This document shows, one piece after another, positions 18,134 through 27,859 of a DNA stretch of 42,961 nt. Under the pieces are notes generated by a model, which was not told where the DNA came from, did not search any database, and was given only the letters and a program-made list of their open reading frames with translations. This DNA is from Promethearchaeota archaeon (GTDB lineage Archaea > Asgardarchaeota > Lokiarchaeia > Sigyniarchaeales > SOKP01): positions 598,813 through 641,773 of the forward strand of contig CP070805.1 in NCBI GenBank assembly GCA_020343655.1, given 5' to 3'. The number at the start of each line of letters is the position of its first letter. Position 1 is the first letter of the stretch. Made by a program: the position numbers and the translations under genes.

Positions 18134-18772
18134 ATAAGTTTTAGAGAGATTAAACCAACAAAAACAAATTTGCTAAATTTAAAAAGAAGATTAGATTTTG
18201 CCATTAAAGGGCAAAACTTCTTGGAATTTAGGCGTGAACAACTAATAATTCAAATAAAAAAAATATGGAAAGATTATAAAATTCAAAGGAACGATTTGCT
18301 TAAATCATATAAAGAAACTTTAAGTGTATTAATACAAACATATGAAGAGATGGGTAAAAATCAAGTGAATTTTATTAGTAAATTAAGTAAAATTCAATAT
18401 AAACCAAGAATTAACATTCAAACCAAAAAAAAGATGGGAATAGTTATTTCGCAAATAGAATATGAATTATTTCAGGAAGAAAAACTTCCTGCATATACAT
18501 TTGAAAACACTAGTCATTATCTTGATGATTTGCTAATAGATTTAAAAAATTTGTTTAGTAAGTTTATAAAATTCTCTGAATTTGAAGATTTATTATTAAA
18601 AGTAGCATTATACTTTAAAAAAATTAATAGGAGGATAAATGGTTTGAAAAATATCATAACTCCTAGATTAGAATCACAAATTAGACAAATAAAAAATATT
18701 TTAGAAGAAATTGAAAGAGAAAATTATGTTAGATTGAAAAAAACTAAAGATCTTATAATTAAAGAAGAATAA
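18134..18772 (+). CDS. atpD: A-type ATPase subunit D (central axle), non-standard start
   Basis: The first TTG of this frame (18170) would remove the conserved N-terminal motif: the codons just upstream read IKPTKTNLLNLKRRL, equal to the family's P-T-R/K-x-x-L-L-x-L-K-x-R-L. The frame is open back to the atpB stop (18128-18130) and has no ATG, GTG or TTG there, so the start is probably ATA at 18134 or ATC at 18131, next to a GGTG at 18124-18127 at suitable spacing. From ATA the protein has 212 residues, the usual length, and is two long helices of a coiled-coil axle as expected. Confidence 0.85.
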   Translation: MSFREIKPTKTNLLNLKRRLDFAIKGQNFLEFRREQLIIQIKKIWKDYKIQRNDLLKSYKETLSVLIQTYEEMGKNQVNFISKLSKIQYKPRINIQTKKKMGIVISQIEYELFQEEKLPAYTFENTSHYLDDLLIDLKNLFSKFIKFSEFEDLLLKVALYFKKINRRINGLKNIITPRLESQIRQIKNILEEIERENYVRLKKTKDLIIKEE

Positions 18773-18792
18773 TCCAAATAAGTGAGACTTTA

Positions 18793-21081
18793 ATGAGGAA
18801 AAAAAATGAATTTTGTCTAATGAAAGCAGATATAAATCAAAATTATAAAGATCAACTTCTAATTGAACTTTCTAATTTAAATTTGGTACAAATTAAACCA
18901 AAAGAAAAATCAAAAAGAAAAGGAGAGATTGAGGATAAAAGACCTATAGTTGAAAAAGTTAACTCAATGAGAAAAAATCTAAATTCACTATTTAAGAGAT
19001 TAAGGATTAGTGAAGAAGATATTAAAAATCTGCGAATTAAAAAATCGCAGAGAATTGAGTTTAATGCAAACAACCTTGATGATTTAATTAATCATATACT
19101 TGAAGAAATAGAATTCTTTACAAATCGAGCTGTAGAATTAAAAAGTTATATAACAAAAGCAAATATTGAATTAGAAAATATTCAAATTGTAAAAAGTTGT
19201 TATAAGTACCTTGAAAAAATTAATATAACAAAAGATAATGTTCAAAATTTAGATTATTTTAAATTTCGAGTTTTTACTACATTTTCCAAAAATTTGGATA
19301 ATCTAGTTAATCTTTTTCTCTTCTCTGAATTCCCGAATTTTTATGATACATTCCAAATCTCAGATGATCGAATTGGTTTCTATATAATTTACCCTAAAGA
19401 TAAAGAACAAGAATTTCTTGGAAGAATTAAACTAATACATTCTGAAGAAGTCCCAGTTTTAAAAAAATATCTAACAGATACAGGAGTTAATTACAATCGG
19501 ATTGAAAAAGAAATTTATTTTATTAAAGATTTAATATCGCGATATAATAAAGAACAAGATAGAATTGCCTATGATAATCTATTAATGTTCGCAGGAATTA
19601 ACGAAATTGTTCAAAATATTGAAGAGTATAGCTGGGCCGATCAACAATTTGAAAATACTTCATCAAATAGAGTTATTCTTAAGTTTTTTGTGCCTTTAAA
19701 AAAGAAAAAAACAATCCAGGATGATTTATTTGACAAATTTAAAGACAACATCATAATTGAAACAATAGATATCTCAAAAAAACGGCCTATTTATGAGTCT
19801 TATACAAAAGAAGTAATTAAAAAAAAGAAAACAGTAACTAAAGTAAAAGATGAAGAATTAAAATCAAAAAATCAAAAAGAAGAGCAAAAGGAGGATTTAA
19901 GGGACCTTACTCCCAGAATTATGAAAAATTTCTTTTTATTAAAACCCTTTGAAGCAATCACTAAAATGTATGGTACACCAGCATATTCCGAAATAGATCC
20001 GACGCCAATTATCGCTTTTACCTTTCCAATATTATTTGGTATAATGTTTGGAGATATTGGGCATGGTTTGATTTTGATAATTGCTGGACTTATAGGAGCA
20101 TTAGTATTTAAAAAGCGTAAAATGGCAATATCTAACTTTTCTTGGATTATCTTTTCCTGTGGATTAGCTGCTTTGTTTTTCGGTTTCTTCTATGGTGAGT
20201 TTTTTGGACATCATGAAATTGCTATATTTGGTAATGTACTTTGGGATTTTAGTGAAAATCCAATCATAATTCCTTTTTTCAATATTCAGTTATATGATCC
20301 ATTAGAAAATATTTTATCTGTATTTTATTTTGCTATTGTAATTGGAATATTTCATATAATTTTGGGCTGGTTCATACAATTTTTAAACTATTGGAAGCAA
20401 AACAGGAGATATTTGGCTTTTAGTGATTCCTTAATAAAAATTTGCTTTTTGTTAGGAGGAGCAATCCTAATATTTACATATGGATTTGATTTAAATGTTT
20501 GGTTAGGGCCCCCATTTCCTATATTATTAGTTTTAATTCCTGGTATTTTATTGATGGTCTTAAAGCCTTTAGGAAAGTTGGTGAAGATTTCATATTTACA
20601 GCAAGAATCTCTTGGTGGGTTATTAGGTGAAGGTTCGATTGAAACATTTGATACTTTGCTGTCAATTATGAGCAATGTCTTGTCTTACATTAGATTACTA
20701 GCTCTAGCATTAGCCCATATTGCTTTATTATTTGCTATAAATGAAATGGGGAATTTAATCAAAGGCGTAGGAATTGGATTTGATATATTAAAATTAATTG
20801 GTTCTATTTTTGGAAATATTATTGTAATTCTAATAGAAGGCTTACTCGTATTTATAAATACAATGCGTCTCCACTATTATGAATTTTTCTTTAAATTCTT
20901 TCAAGGATCTGGAATTGAATATTTCCCTTTTTATCTGGACAGTGATTATTCAATTATAAGATTTAGTAGAGAACTTGATAAAGATATAATATCTGAAGAA
21001 ATTGATAAAGAAATCGAAATTAAATTAGTAAGAGAGCAGATCGATAAAGCCAAAGATTTTATTAATAAGGAATTCAAATAA
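18793..21081 (+). CDS. atpI: A-type ATPase subunit I (membrane stator, a-type)
   Basis: 762 residues. The N-terminal 390 or so are a soluble coiled-coil arm; the C-terminal half has about seven to eight membrane helices starting with IIAFTFPILFGIMFGDIGHG, the typical entry to the channel domain. The essential arginine of the half-channel is Arg634 in LSYIRLLALALAH. A charged Lys/Glu linker (about 345-370) is longer than in many homologues. It follows atpD by 20 bp. In most archaeal operons I comes near the front; here it is after D. Confidence 0.93.
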   Translation: MRKKNEFCLMKADINQNYKDQLLIELSNLNLVQIKPKEKSKRKGEIEDKRPIVEKVNSMRKNLNSLFKRLRISEEDIKNLRIKKSQRIEFNANNLDDLINHILEEIEFFTNRAVELKSYITKANIELENIQIVKSCYKYLEKINITKDNVQNLDYFKFRVFTTFSKNLDNLVNLFLFSEFPNFYDTFQISDDRIGFYIIYPKDKEQEFLGRIKLIHSEEVPVLKKYLTDTGVNYNRIEKEIYFIKDLISRYNKEQDRIAYDNLLMFAGINEIVQNIEEYSWADQQFENTSSNRVILKFFVPLKKKKTIQDDLFDKFKDNIIIETIDISKKRPIYESYTKEVIKKKKTVTKVKDEELKSKNQKEEQKEDLRDLTPRIMKNFFLLKPFEAITKMYGTPAYSEIDPTPIIAFTFPILFGIMFGDIGHGLILIIAGLIGALVFKKRKMAISNFSWIIFSCGLAALFFGFFYGEFFGHHEIAIFGNVLWDFSENPIIIPFFNIQLYDPLENILSVFYFAIVIGIFHIILGWFIQFLNYWKQNRRYLAFSDSLIKICFLLGGAILIFTYGFDLNVWLGPPFPILLVLIPGILLMVLKPLGKLVKISYLQQESLGGLLGEGSIETFDTLLSIMSNVLSYIRLLALALAHIALLFAINEMGNLIKGVGIGFDILKLIGSIFGNIIVILIEGLLVFINTMRLHYYEFFFKFFQGSGIEYFPFYLDSDYSIIRFSRELDKDIISEEIDKEIEIKLVREQIDKAKDFINKEFK

Positions 21082-21120
21082 CATAAAAAATTCTAAAAAA
21101 ATAGATAAAACCTATAATTT

Positions 21121-21537
21121 ATGGAACCAAAAAAGAAAAAAAATTCAAATAGGATTGTTGTAATAAAACTAATTGGTATAATAATTTACTCAGCAATTAA
21201 TATTTACTTATTTTATTTTCTAATAACACTTGGTTTCAATCCGGCAATTATCTCAATTTTACTGTTATTTATAATTTTAGTTACTATTGGATTTTTTTTA
21301 AGATCAAGAAAAAGAAAACTCTATTCCAGAATGTTTCCTCAGAAAAAATATGTACAAATACGAAAAGAGCAAATAAAAAATCAAAAAGATCAAAACCAAG
21401 AAATAAAGATTCCTAAAGCTGTTAATTTAGAATTAGAATATCGTAAACCACTAATAGATAAGTGTAAATATTGTGGAAATATTGTTCCCAATTTCGTCAA
21501 AAAATGTCCCTTTTGCAATGAGAACATAAATCAATAA
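21121..21537 (+). CDS. Small membrane protein with C-terminal zinc ribbon
   Basis: 138 residues, not recognised. Two transmembrane helices (about 15-33 and 40-60) separated by a very short turn are followed by a basic stretch (RSRKRKLYSRMF) and a C-terminal zinc ribbon CKYCGN ... CPFCNE (two CxxC pairs about 12 residues apart). The basic side and ribbon should face the cytoplasm. It lies 39 bp after atpI and 25 bp before the second A-subunit gene, in the same direction, so it may be an ATPase-associated protein, but nothing in its sequence shows this. Confidence 0.68.
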   Translation: MEPKKKKNSNRIVVIKLIGIIIYSAINIYLFYFLITLGFNPAIISILLLFIILVTIGFFLRSRKRKLYSRMFPQKKYVQIRKEQIKNQKDQNQEIKIPKAVNLELEYRKPLIDKCKYCGNIVPNFVKKCPFCNENINQ

Positions 21538-21562
21538 TAATAATAGGAGATTGATTTAATAA

Positions 21563-23374
21563 TTGATAAGAGAAAATAAAACAAAGGAAGGATACATTTC
21601 CGCAATTAATGGGTCCCTTATTAAAATAAAGGGTTTAGAAAAATATGTACGTCTAAATGATCTAATTAAGATACCAAATTATCATATTTTAGGAGAAATA
21701 ATTCAAATTTTTTCAGATCAAGTAATTGCACAATGTTTTGATCCTTTGACAAATATCAGTCTAAATGAAAGAGTTGTCAGTTTGAATGAGCCTCTCTCCA
21801 TGGAATTAGCCCCAGGAATTCTTGGAAACGTCTTCGATGGAATACAGAGACCTTTGGAACAATTATTTCAAAGTTTTCCTACTGGGGGGCTGGAGAGAGG
21901 CTTTAAATTTCCATGTTTATCGAGGACTAAGAAATGGCACTTTATACCAATAAGAAAAATTAATGAGGAGATAAATGAAGGAGATATTATTGGTACTGTT
22001 CAAGAAACTACAGATATCAATCATAAAATTATGATACCTCCTTTTATTTCTGGAATATTATCATATATAGCTCCAGAAGGAGATTATATCATTACTGATG
22101 AGATTTTTACAGTCAAGCGTTATGATAAAGAACAATCTTTTTCCATGCTTCAAAAATGGCCAATCACTAAAAGTCGTCCCTATAACAGAAAAGAAAATCC
22201 GAATGAACCATTAATTACAGGTATAAGAGCAATAGATCTATTGTTTCCAATAGTAAAGGGAGGAACTACAGCAATTCCAGGGGGATTTGGAACAGGAAAA
22301 AGTGTTATTCAACAAATACTAGCTAAATGGTGCAACGCTGATATCATTGTCTATATAGGATGTGGTGAACCTGGTAATGAAATTGCTAATATTATGAAAC
22401 AATTTTCAGAAACTTTAGTTTCTAAAAGTCACAAATCCTTATTAGAGAGAGTTGTTTTTATCGTTAATACTTCTAATATGCCAGTATCGGCTCGTGAGGC
22501 TAGTTTATTTTCTGGTGTTACAATTGCAGAGTACTTTCGAGATATGGGATATGATGTTGCTGTTTTAGCAGACAGTACGTCAAGATGGGCAGAATCATTA
22601 AGAGAAGTTTCTGGATTGTTAGAAGAAATGCCTGCTGAAGAGGGTTATCCTGCCTACTTGCCATCAAAATTATCTAGTTTTTATGAAAGAGCAGGATTAA
22701 TACGTGCTCTAGGGAAGGACCATTTAGGAAATGAAAGAAAAGGTTCTATATCAATTGTTGGTACAATTTCTCCTCCTGCTGGTGACTTTAGTGAGCCAGT
22801 AACAGCAACAACAAAACGATTAGTTCAAGTTTTCTGGGCATTAGATCCTAATTTAGCATATTTAAAACATTATCCTGCTATTAATTGGCTGAATTCATAT
22901 TCTAATTATCCCCAATTTATAACGGATTGGTGGTTTGAGAGAGATATTGATTGGCCGGAGATCGATCTTGATTGGTCTGAATGTAGAAATCAAGTAAATG
23001 AGATTCTATCAAAAGAAAAAGATTTAAAGCACTTAATTCAATTAATTGGAGAAAAAAACTTACCAGATGATCAACAATTAATACTTTTTTCTGCTAAAAT
23101 GATTAAAAACGGCTTTTTACTCCAAAATGCTTTTGATGAAATTGAAGCTTATACGAATTATAAAAAATTATTAGGAATAATTAAAATCTTACTTTTAATA
23201 TATAAGGAGGGTAAAAATCTTATTGAACAAGGTTTAATGGTTGAAGATATACTCGGACAAGACCTTATAAACTCAATTTTACGAATAGGTCAAACTGTCC
23301 CCAATGATGCATTCGAACGAATAGAAAAGATAAAAAGCAAACTTATTCAGAAATTGAGAATATTAGCGCTCTAG
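21563..23374 (+). CDS. A-type ATPase subunit A, second copy with altered GER loop
   Basis: 603 residues, collinear with the first copy from end to end. Walker A GGFGTGKS (240-247), the bulge domain, [14 protein letters not shown] and [22 protein letters not shown] are all kept. The GERGNE loop reads GEPGNE: Glu269 is retained but the following Arg is Pro270 (codon CCT at 22370-22372). In V1 structures that Arg is one of the residues around the nucleotide phosphates, so activity may be reduced or changed. Start is TTG at 21563 (a stop lies just upstream), with AGGAG at 21545-21549. The frame has no break, so the gene looks maintained. Confidence 0.9.
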   Translation: MIRENKTKEGYISAINGSLIKIKGLEKYVRLNDLIKIPNYHILGEIIQIFSDQVIAQCFDPLTNISLNERVVSLNEPLSMELAPGILGNVFDGIQRPLEQLFQSFPTGGLERGFKFPCLSRTKKWHFIPIRKINEEINEGDIIGTVQETTDINHKIMIPPFISGILSYIAPEGDYIITDEIFTVKRYDKEQSFSMLQKWPITKSRPYNRKENPNEPLITGIRAIDLLFPIVKGGTTAIPGGFGTGKSVIQQILAKWCNADIIVYIGCGEPGNEIANIMKQFSETLVSKSHKSLLERVVFIVNTSNMPVSAREASLFSGVTIAEYFRDMGYDVAVLADSTSRWAESLREVSGLLEEMPAEEGYPAYLPSKLSSFYERAGLIRALGKDHLGNERKGSISIVGTISPPAGDFSEPVTATTKRLVQVFWALDPNLAYLKHYPAINWLNSYSNYPQFITDWWFERDIDWPEIDLDWSECRNQVNEILSKEKDLKHLIQLIGEKNLPDDQQLILFSAKMIKNGFLLQNAFDEIEAYTNYKKLLGIIKILLLIYKEGKNLIEQGLMVEDILGQDLINSILRIGQTVPNDAFERIEKIKSKLIQKLRILAL

Positions 23375-23403
23375 ATCATTGAAAATCATTTTAAAACATT
23401 ACT

Positions 23404-24000
23404 CTATGGCTTAAACCATTCAAAGAAATAATAACTACAAGTAAGTGGATTAGCAATAACAAATTTTTTTCTCACAGAGGTTGCTAATCTACCGGCACGG
23501 ACCATATCCACTGCTGAAATTTCAGAATCATGCGGTAGAACATGTACCATGAAAAGAGAATGCTCAACTCCTGGTCCTTTTTTGTAAACTACAAAATCCG
23601 CTCCAAACTTAAGCCCAGGCCTTGGAATATAACCTCTCCCCCTTAAATCTTTGTATATAATATACTTTTCTTCAAATTTGTGATGAATTTTTTTTGCTAA
23701 ATCATGGAATTTCTTAGGATTTAGGAATTTTTCCTCTTTTACATCAAAAATCGTAATTTCATCCCGCTCTAGGAGATAATATGCCTCTATTAAAGATAAT
23801 TCACTGGGTTTGGAAAAATATTCCAATCTCGGTTTATTTATTCCTAAAGGGGAACCAAAAAAACCTTTTTTAACGTATAAATACGAAGCATACAAAGGAT
23901 TAAATACTATAACTCTCGAATTGATAAACTTCGTAGGAATTTTCTCCGGTACATCTATATCTTCAAGAGAGATTTGATCGTCCTTTACTTGATTCATCAT
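23404..24000 (-). CDS. endA: tRNA-splicing endonuclease
   Basis: 198 residues, the short homotetrameric-type length. The C-terminal catalytic domain has YIPRPGLKFGADFVVYKKG with Tyr139, VEHSLFMVHV with His147, and SVRKKFVIA with the catalytic Lys at 178/179, giving the full Tyr-His-Lys triad. It cuts the bulge-helix-bulge at intron borders of pre-tRNA. The N-terminal half is the usual EndA non-catalytic domain. It is convergent with the second A-subunit gene, 29 bp apart. Confidence 0.94.
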   Translation of the reverse strand: MMNQVKDDQISLEDIDVPEKIPTKFINSRVIVFNPLYASYLYVKKGFFGSPLGINKPRLEYFSKPSELSLIEAYYLLERDEITIFDVKEEKFLNPKKFHDLAKKIHHKFEEKYIIYKDLRGRGYIPRPGLKFGADFVVYKKGPGVEHSLFMVHVLPHDSEISAVDMVRAGRLATSVRKKFVIANPLTCSYYFFEWFKP

Positions 24001-24120
24001 TAAAGAGTTATTTAAAATAGCTTATTAAATCTTTTAATTTTGTAATGATTAGATGAAATTATATAATTTTCAATATTAATAATTTTAATAATATATCCAA
24101 AAAATACTCGTGTTAAAAAA

Positions 24121-25005
24121 ATGGTTGTCAGACGGGCTGCTGTAGCAGGTAGCTTTTATCCACGTTATAAACCCGATTTACTCAAGATATTAAAAGAATC
24201 TTTTACCAATCTTGAGTTCGGCCCTGGCGAAGAACCAAAAACTCTAAACCAAGAACAAAGATCAATTATTGGAGGTGTGTCTCCTCATGCGGGTTATGTG
24301 TATTCTGGTTGTGCTGCAGCATTTACTTTTTTGAATTTATTTAAAGAAAAAATCCCTGATACTGTTATAGTATTAGGTACCGATCACATTGGTTATGGAA
24401 AAGTAGCCTTAATGGATGAGGGAGAATGGGAAACTCCTCTTGGAAATATTAGTATTGATGAGGAATTGTCTAAAAGAATATTAGAAAACAGTAATACAAT
24501 TGTAAATGATGAGTCAGCATTTATGGGTTTTCCTTTTGGAAGAGAACACAACATTGAAGTACAATTACCATTTATCAAATATTGCGCTCGAGATAAAGAT
24601 GTTAAATTTATACCAATAAAATTCTCTATTAAAGATTTTAATGTCGTTAATAGACTATCAAGCGATATTGCTCAGGCAATTGAATCATACGATAAAGATG
24701 TGGTTATAGTTGCCTCTTCAGATATGACTCATAAAGAGGTATATGATTCCAAGCAATTAGAAAAATTCAAGGAAAGAGATAAACAAGTAATTGATGCTTT
24801 TGTAGAGCTAAATCCCGAAAAAACACTTGAAGCCGCCTCAAAAACAACTGTATGTGGGCCTCAAACTATAACTTCTTTAATTATGATATGTAATAATTTA
24901 AATGCAAGTAAAGGGAAATTATTAAAATATTATACAAGTTCTGAAAAAACTGGAAGTATTAGTGGATATTGTGTGGGATATTTTTCAGGAATCTTAATGA
25001 AATAA
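24121..25005 (+). CDS. MEMO-family protein (AmmeMemoRadiSam system protein B)
   Basis: 294 residues. Family motifs are RRAAVAGSFYP at the start, GGVSPHAGYVYSG (His56), LGTDHIGYG (His89), REHNIEVQLPFI, ASSDMTHKE, and VCGPQT with the Cys that completes the metal-binding set. The family is related to extradiol dioxygenases and in archaea often occurs with AMMECR1 and a radical SAM enzyme; neither partner is adjacent here. Cellular role in archaea not established. No Shine-Dalgarno before the ATG. Confidence 0.93.
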   Translation: MVVRRAAVAGSFYPRYKPDLLKILKESFTNLEFGPGEEPKTLNQEQRSIIGGVSPHAGYVYSGCAAAFTFLNLFKEKIPDTVIVLGTDHIGYGKVALMDEGEWETPLGNISIDEELSKRILENSNTIVNDESAFMGFPFGREHNIEVQLPFIKYCARDKDVKFIPIKFSIKDFNVVNRLSSDIAQAIESYDKDVVIVASSDMTHKEVYDSKQLEKFKERDKQVIDAFVELNPEKTLEAASKTTVCGPQTITSLIMICNNLNASKGKLLKYYTSSEKTGSISGYCVGYFSGILMK

Positions 25006-25054
25006 AGCAAATAAAATATAAAATACTTAGAATAGCAAAAAGTATTATAATAAA

Positions 25055-26158
25055 ATGCCGGAAGATAATAAAAAAGTTGAGGATTTCATTAGTTTATGGA
25101 GAAAAAAGATGGAGACTGAAATAAAAGAAACAAGCGCCATTAACGAGATATTAGAAAGGATTAATGCTGTAGAACAAGAGAATGAAGAATTACGAAATAA
25201 AATTAAGGAGAACATAGAATTGATTAGCAGAACTGAAGAAATTGTTGAGAAAACCATTGATGAGAATAAAAGACTTAAAGAAGAGTTACAACGAGCAAGT
25301 ACGAGTGTAGATAAAAAACAAGAAATTAATATACTTAATAATGAGATAATAAGCCTGAAAAAAAATCTAGCTGAGAAAGAAGTAGAATTAAGAGCAAAAT
25401 GTAATGAAATAACAGATTTAAAGACGAAATTAGAAGTTACTTCAAGGATAGAACAACCATTAGCTAGATCTACTACTGAACCGGAATCTGATGTAACTTC
25501 AGAATTGATTGATAATTTACAGTCAGAATTATCTAAAAATAAGGCTCATATTGATGATCTTGATAAAAAGATTAAAACTTTAACAGAGGAAAATAAAGCT
25601 TTAAATGAACAACTGGTAGAGAAGATGAAAAAATTAGAGATAGATTATGTAGATCAGCCTAAACCATCTATAATAAAACCACAATCACAACAACCCTCAT
25701 CTCAAACATTAGAAATACTATGTCAAGATCTTCAATCAGATTTAAACAAATATAAACGTATCGTGGAAAAATTAAATAAAGAAAAATCTGAGCTAGAACA
25801 AGCTATTGAAAGTGGAGAATTCAAATTAGAACCAAATGAGATAAGAGAATTTAAAAGAGAAAATGAAGAACTTAAAAATAAACTTTCTAAAATACAGGTA
25901 TCTTTAAAAAAGAAATCACAGGAAACTGCAATAACTTCTCAACTTAATAAATTTGAAAAAAAAATAGATGTTCTTCAGGAGCAATTAAAAGAAAAAGATC
26001 ATTTAATTACAGAATTAAAGACCCAACAAGAATCTCAACCTATCCTTCATGACGGTCCAATGTCAGGTTTAATCGAAGATTTGCAGAATAAAATAAATAA
26101 ATTGAAAATTGCATTAGAAGAAAAGAATAAAATAATACAAGAATTAAAATCCTCATAA
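25055..26158 (+). CDS. Long coiled-coil protein of unknown function
   Basis: 367 residues, three coiled-coil blocks (about 15-130, 150-195, 215-365) joined by Ser/Pro/Gln-rich linkers (for example KPSIIKPQSQQPSSQ at about 205). There is a repeated pattern at the linkers: SELIDNLQSELSKNKAHIDDL, LEILCQDLQSDLNKYKRIVE and SGLIEDLQNKINKLK look like three related starts of coiled-coil units. No membrane segment or enzymatic motif. The stop codon is immediately followed by the ATG of the PfkB kinase (TAAATG), so the two are surely co-transcribed. Confidence 0.7.
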   Translation: MPEDNKKVEDFISLWRKKMETEIKETSAINEILERINAVEQENEELRNKIKENIELISRTEEIVEKTIDENKRLKEELQRASTSVDKKQEINILNNEIISLKKNLAEKEVELRAKCNEITDLKTKLEVTSRIEQPLARSTTEPESDVTSELIDNLQSELSKNKAHIDDLDKKIKTLTEENKALNEQLVEKMKKLEIDYVDQPKPSIIKPQSQQPSSQTLEILCQDLQSDLNKYKRIVEKLNKEKSELEQAIESGEFKLEPNEIREFKRENEELKNKLSKIQVSLKKKSQETAITSQLNKFEKKIDVLQEQLKEKDHLITELKTQQESQPILHDGPMSGLIEDLQNKINKLKIALEEKNKIIQELKSS

Positions 26159-27142
26159 ATGAACAGTCATAACAAAAACCATAATTCTATAATTTTTGCA
26201 GGCCACTTCGCCATTGATCAAATTATTCGGTTTAAACGTATAAATCGACCCAGTTTAGGAGGAAGTGTGTCATTCTGTTCATTAGCATTAAGGAAGTATA
26301 CTCAAGATGCTAAGATTGGTATAATTTCTCATATAGGTAAATTAAATTTTGATGACTCTTTATTGGATAAAATTAAGAATAAAAATACTGATTTAAAAGG
26401 GATTAAATATTCTCATGTGAAAAATACAAATTTCGTTTTAGACTACTTTGATCATGCGAGGGTTTTAACTCTTACATCAAGGAGCCCTAATCTTAATTTT
26501 AATGATATTCCATTAGAATATCTTGATGATCCTCCAGATATATTTGTTCTGGTTCCATTATGTAATGAAATTTCTTATGAATATGTAACTCAAATTTCAA
26601 ATCAATTTCCTGATGTTTATATAGGTATAGATTTACAGGGTTTCATTAGAAAAATTGATGAAGATGGTAAGGTTAAATACATTTATGATAACGAAATTAT
26701 CTCTAAAATGAATGAAATTATCGATTTAATTGGCGAAAGATTGATATTGAAAGGTTCAGAGGAAGAAATGAAACTACTTGCAGGGGAATGTGATGATTTT
26801 GAAGAAGTTATGACTTACTGCAACAAATATGAAAATAATGGTATATATATTATGACCATGGGAGAAAAAGGATCTATGCTTACTAAAAAAGGAGAGAAAA
26901 TATTAAAGATTCCTGCATTTAAACCCAGGAGAGTATTAGATGAAACTGGTGCGGGAGATGTATATTTTTCAATATTTCTATATGAATTTATTCATTCTGA
27001 TAAATCTTGGAAAACTATCGAAGAAATTGCCTATTTAGCATCTGCTGCAGCTTCTTTTTTAGTAGAAAAACGAGGTTCTGCTGGGTTTGCAACAAAAAGA
27101 GCAGTATTAAAAAGAATGAAAAAAAAAAGATATATTATTTAA
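26159..27142 (+). CDS. PfkB-family carbohydrate/nucleoside kinase
   Basis: 327 residues of the ribokinase fold. The N-terminus has AGHFAIDQIIRF and the glycine pair in LGGSVSFCSLAL, and the C-terminal signature is VLDETGAGDVYFS with the catalytic base Asp267. A segment MTMGEKGSMLTKKG (about 238-251) matches the strand preceding that signature. Such kinases phosphorylate sugars or nucleosides; the substrate lid is too divergent to name one. It begins directly after the coiled-coil gene, suggesting joint function. The residues up to the first strand (MNSHNKNHNS) are unusually polar. Confidence 0.86.
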   Translation: MNSHNKNHNSIIFAGHFAIDQIIRFKRINRPSLGGSVSFCSLALRKYTQDAKIGIISHIGKLNFDDSLLDKIKNKNTDLKGIKYSHVKNTNFVLDYFDHARVLTLTSRSPNLNFNDIPLEYLDDPPDIFVLVPLCNEISYEYVTQISNQFPDVYIGIDLQGFIRKIDEDGKVKYIYDNEIISKMNEIIDLIGERLILKGSEEEMKLLAGECDDFEEVMTYCNKYENNGIYIMTMGEKGSMLTKKGEKILKIPAFKPRRVLDETGAGDVYFSIFLYEFIHSDKSWKTIEEIAYLASAAASFLVEKRGSAGFATKRAVLKRMKKKRYII

Positions 27143-27169
27143 TGTTTTAATTCAATTTATTTCGTAATA

Positions 27170-27778
27170 ATGCATATAAATAGTCATTTTGCTATTGGAG
27201 TCATTTTTACATCGTTTTTGCACTATTTTTTTAACTTTACACTAATAGAATTTGTATTTATTATTATTTTCTCATTTATTTGTGATTTCGATGTACTTTT
27301 TTCTAAATATGCTAAAGATCACAATCATAGGTTATTAATAAGTCATTCAATAATTCCAAGCATAATAATAATTATTATTGGTTATATTTTAAATTGGATA
27401 ATATTAATCATTGGGGGGTTTAGTTATGCTATTCATATAATTATTGATACCATTGATTGGGGTACAAATTTTTTTTATTTTCAAAAAAAACCAATAGGCA
27501 TTAAACTATTAATTTCAAAAGATGAATTTAAAAATTTACCTAAATATTTGGCTAAATATAACAATCCTAGTTCATTTTTTGATGAGAAATATTACAATAA
27601 TAAGGTTTGCTTGGCAATAGAAATTATTCTTTTTATATTAATGGTCATATTTGTTACAATATATGCCTTACAATACATATTTATAATCCCACTATATTTT
27701 CTTGGCTTGTACTTTCATTTACATCGTCATTTTTCTCTAAAAAGCATTGAAACAAATAATAAAAAATCTAACATTTAA
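27170..27778 (+). CDS. YdjM-like membrane-bound putative metal-dependent hydrolase
   Basis: 202 residues with about four to five membrane helices. Conserved polar motifs sit at helix ends as in the YdjM/LexA-binding family (PF04307 type): HINSHFAIG at the start, FICDFDVLF (Asp pair), DHNHRLLISHS and AIHIIIDTIDWG. These His and Asp residues probably bind metal. Substrate unknown. The gene is very AT-rich and follows the PfkB kinase by 27 bp; linkage is possible but unproven. Confidence 0.75.
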   Translation: MHINSHFAIGVIFTSFLHYFFNFTLIEFVFIIIFSFICDFDVLFSKYAKDHNHRLLISHSIIPSIIIIIIGYILNWIILIIGGFSYAIHIIIDTIDWGTNFFYFQKKPIGIKLLISKDEFKNLPKYLAKYNNPSSFFDEKYYNNKVCLAIEIILFILMVIFVTIYALQYIFIIPLYFLGLYFHLHRHFSLKSIETNNKKSNI

Positions 27779-27859
27779 ATAATAAAAAGAAGATTTTTGT
27801 AAAATTTTATACTAGTTTATTTAAAATTAACAAAAATTAACATCTATAATCTGATCTAA

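Noticed and set aside
14898-23374. Intein in either A-subunit gene
   Set aside because: Both proteins have normal length and uninterrupted P-loop regions.
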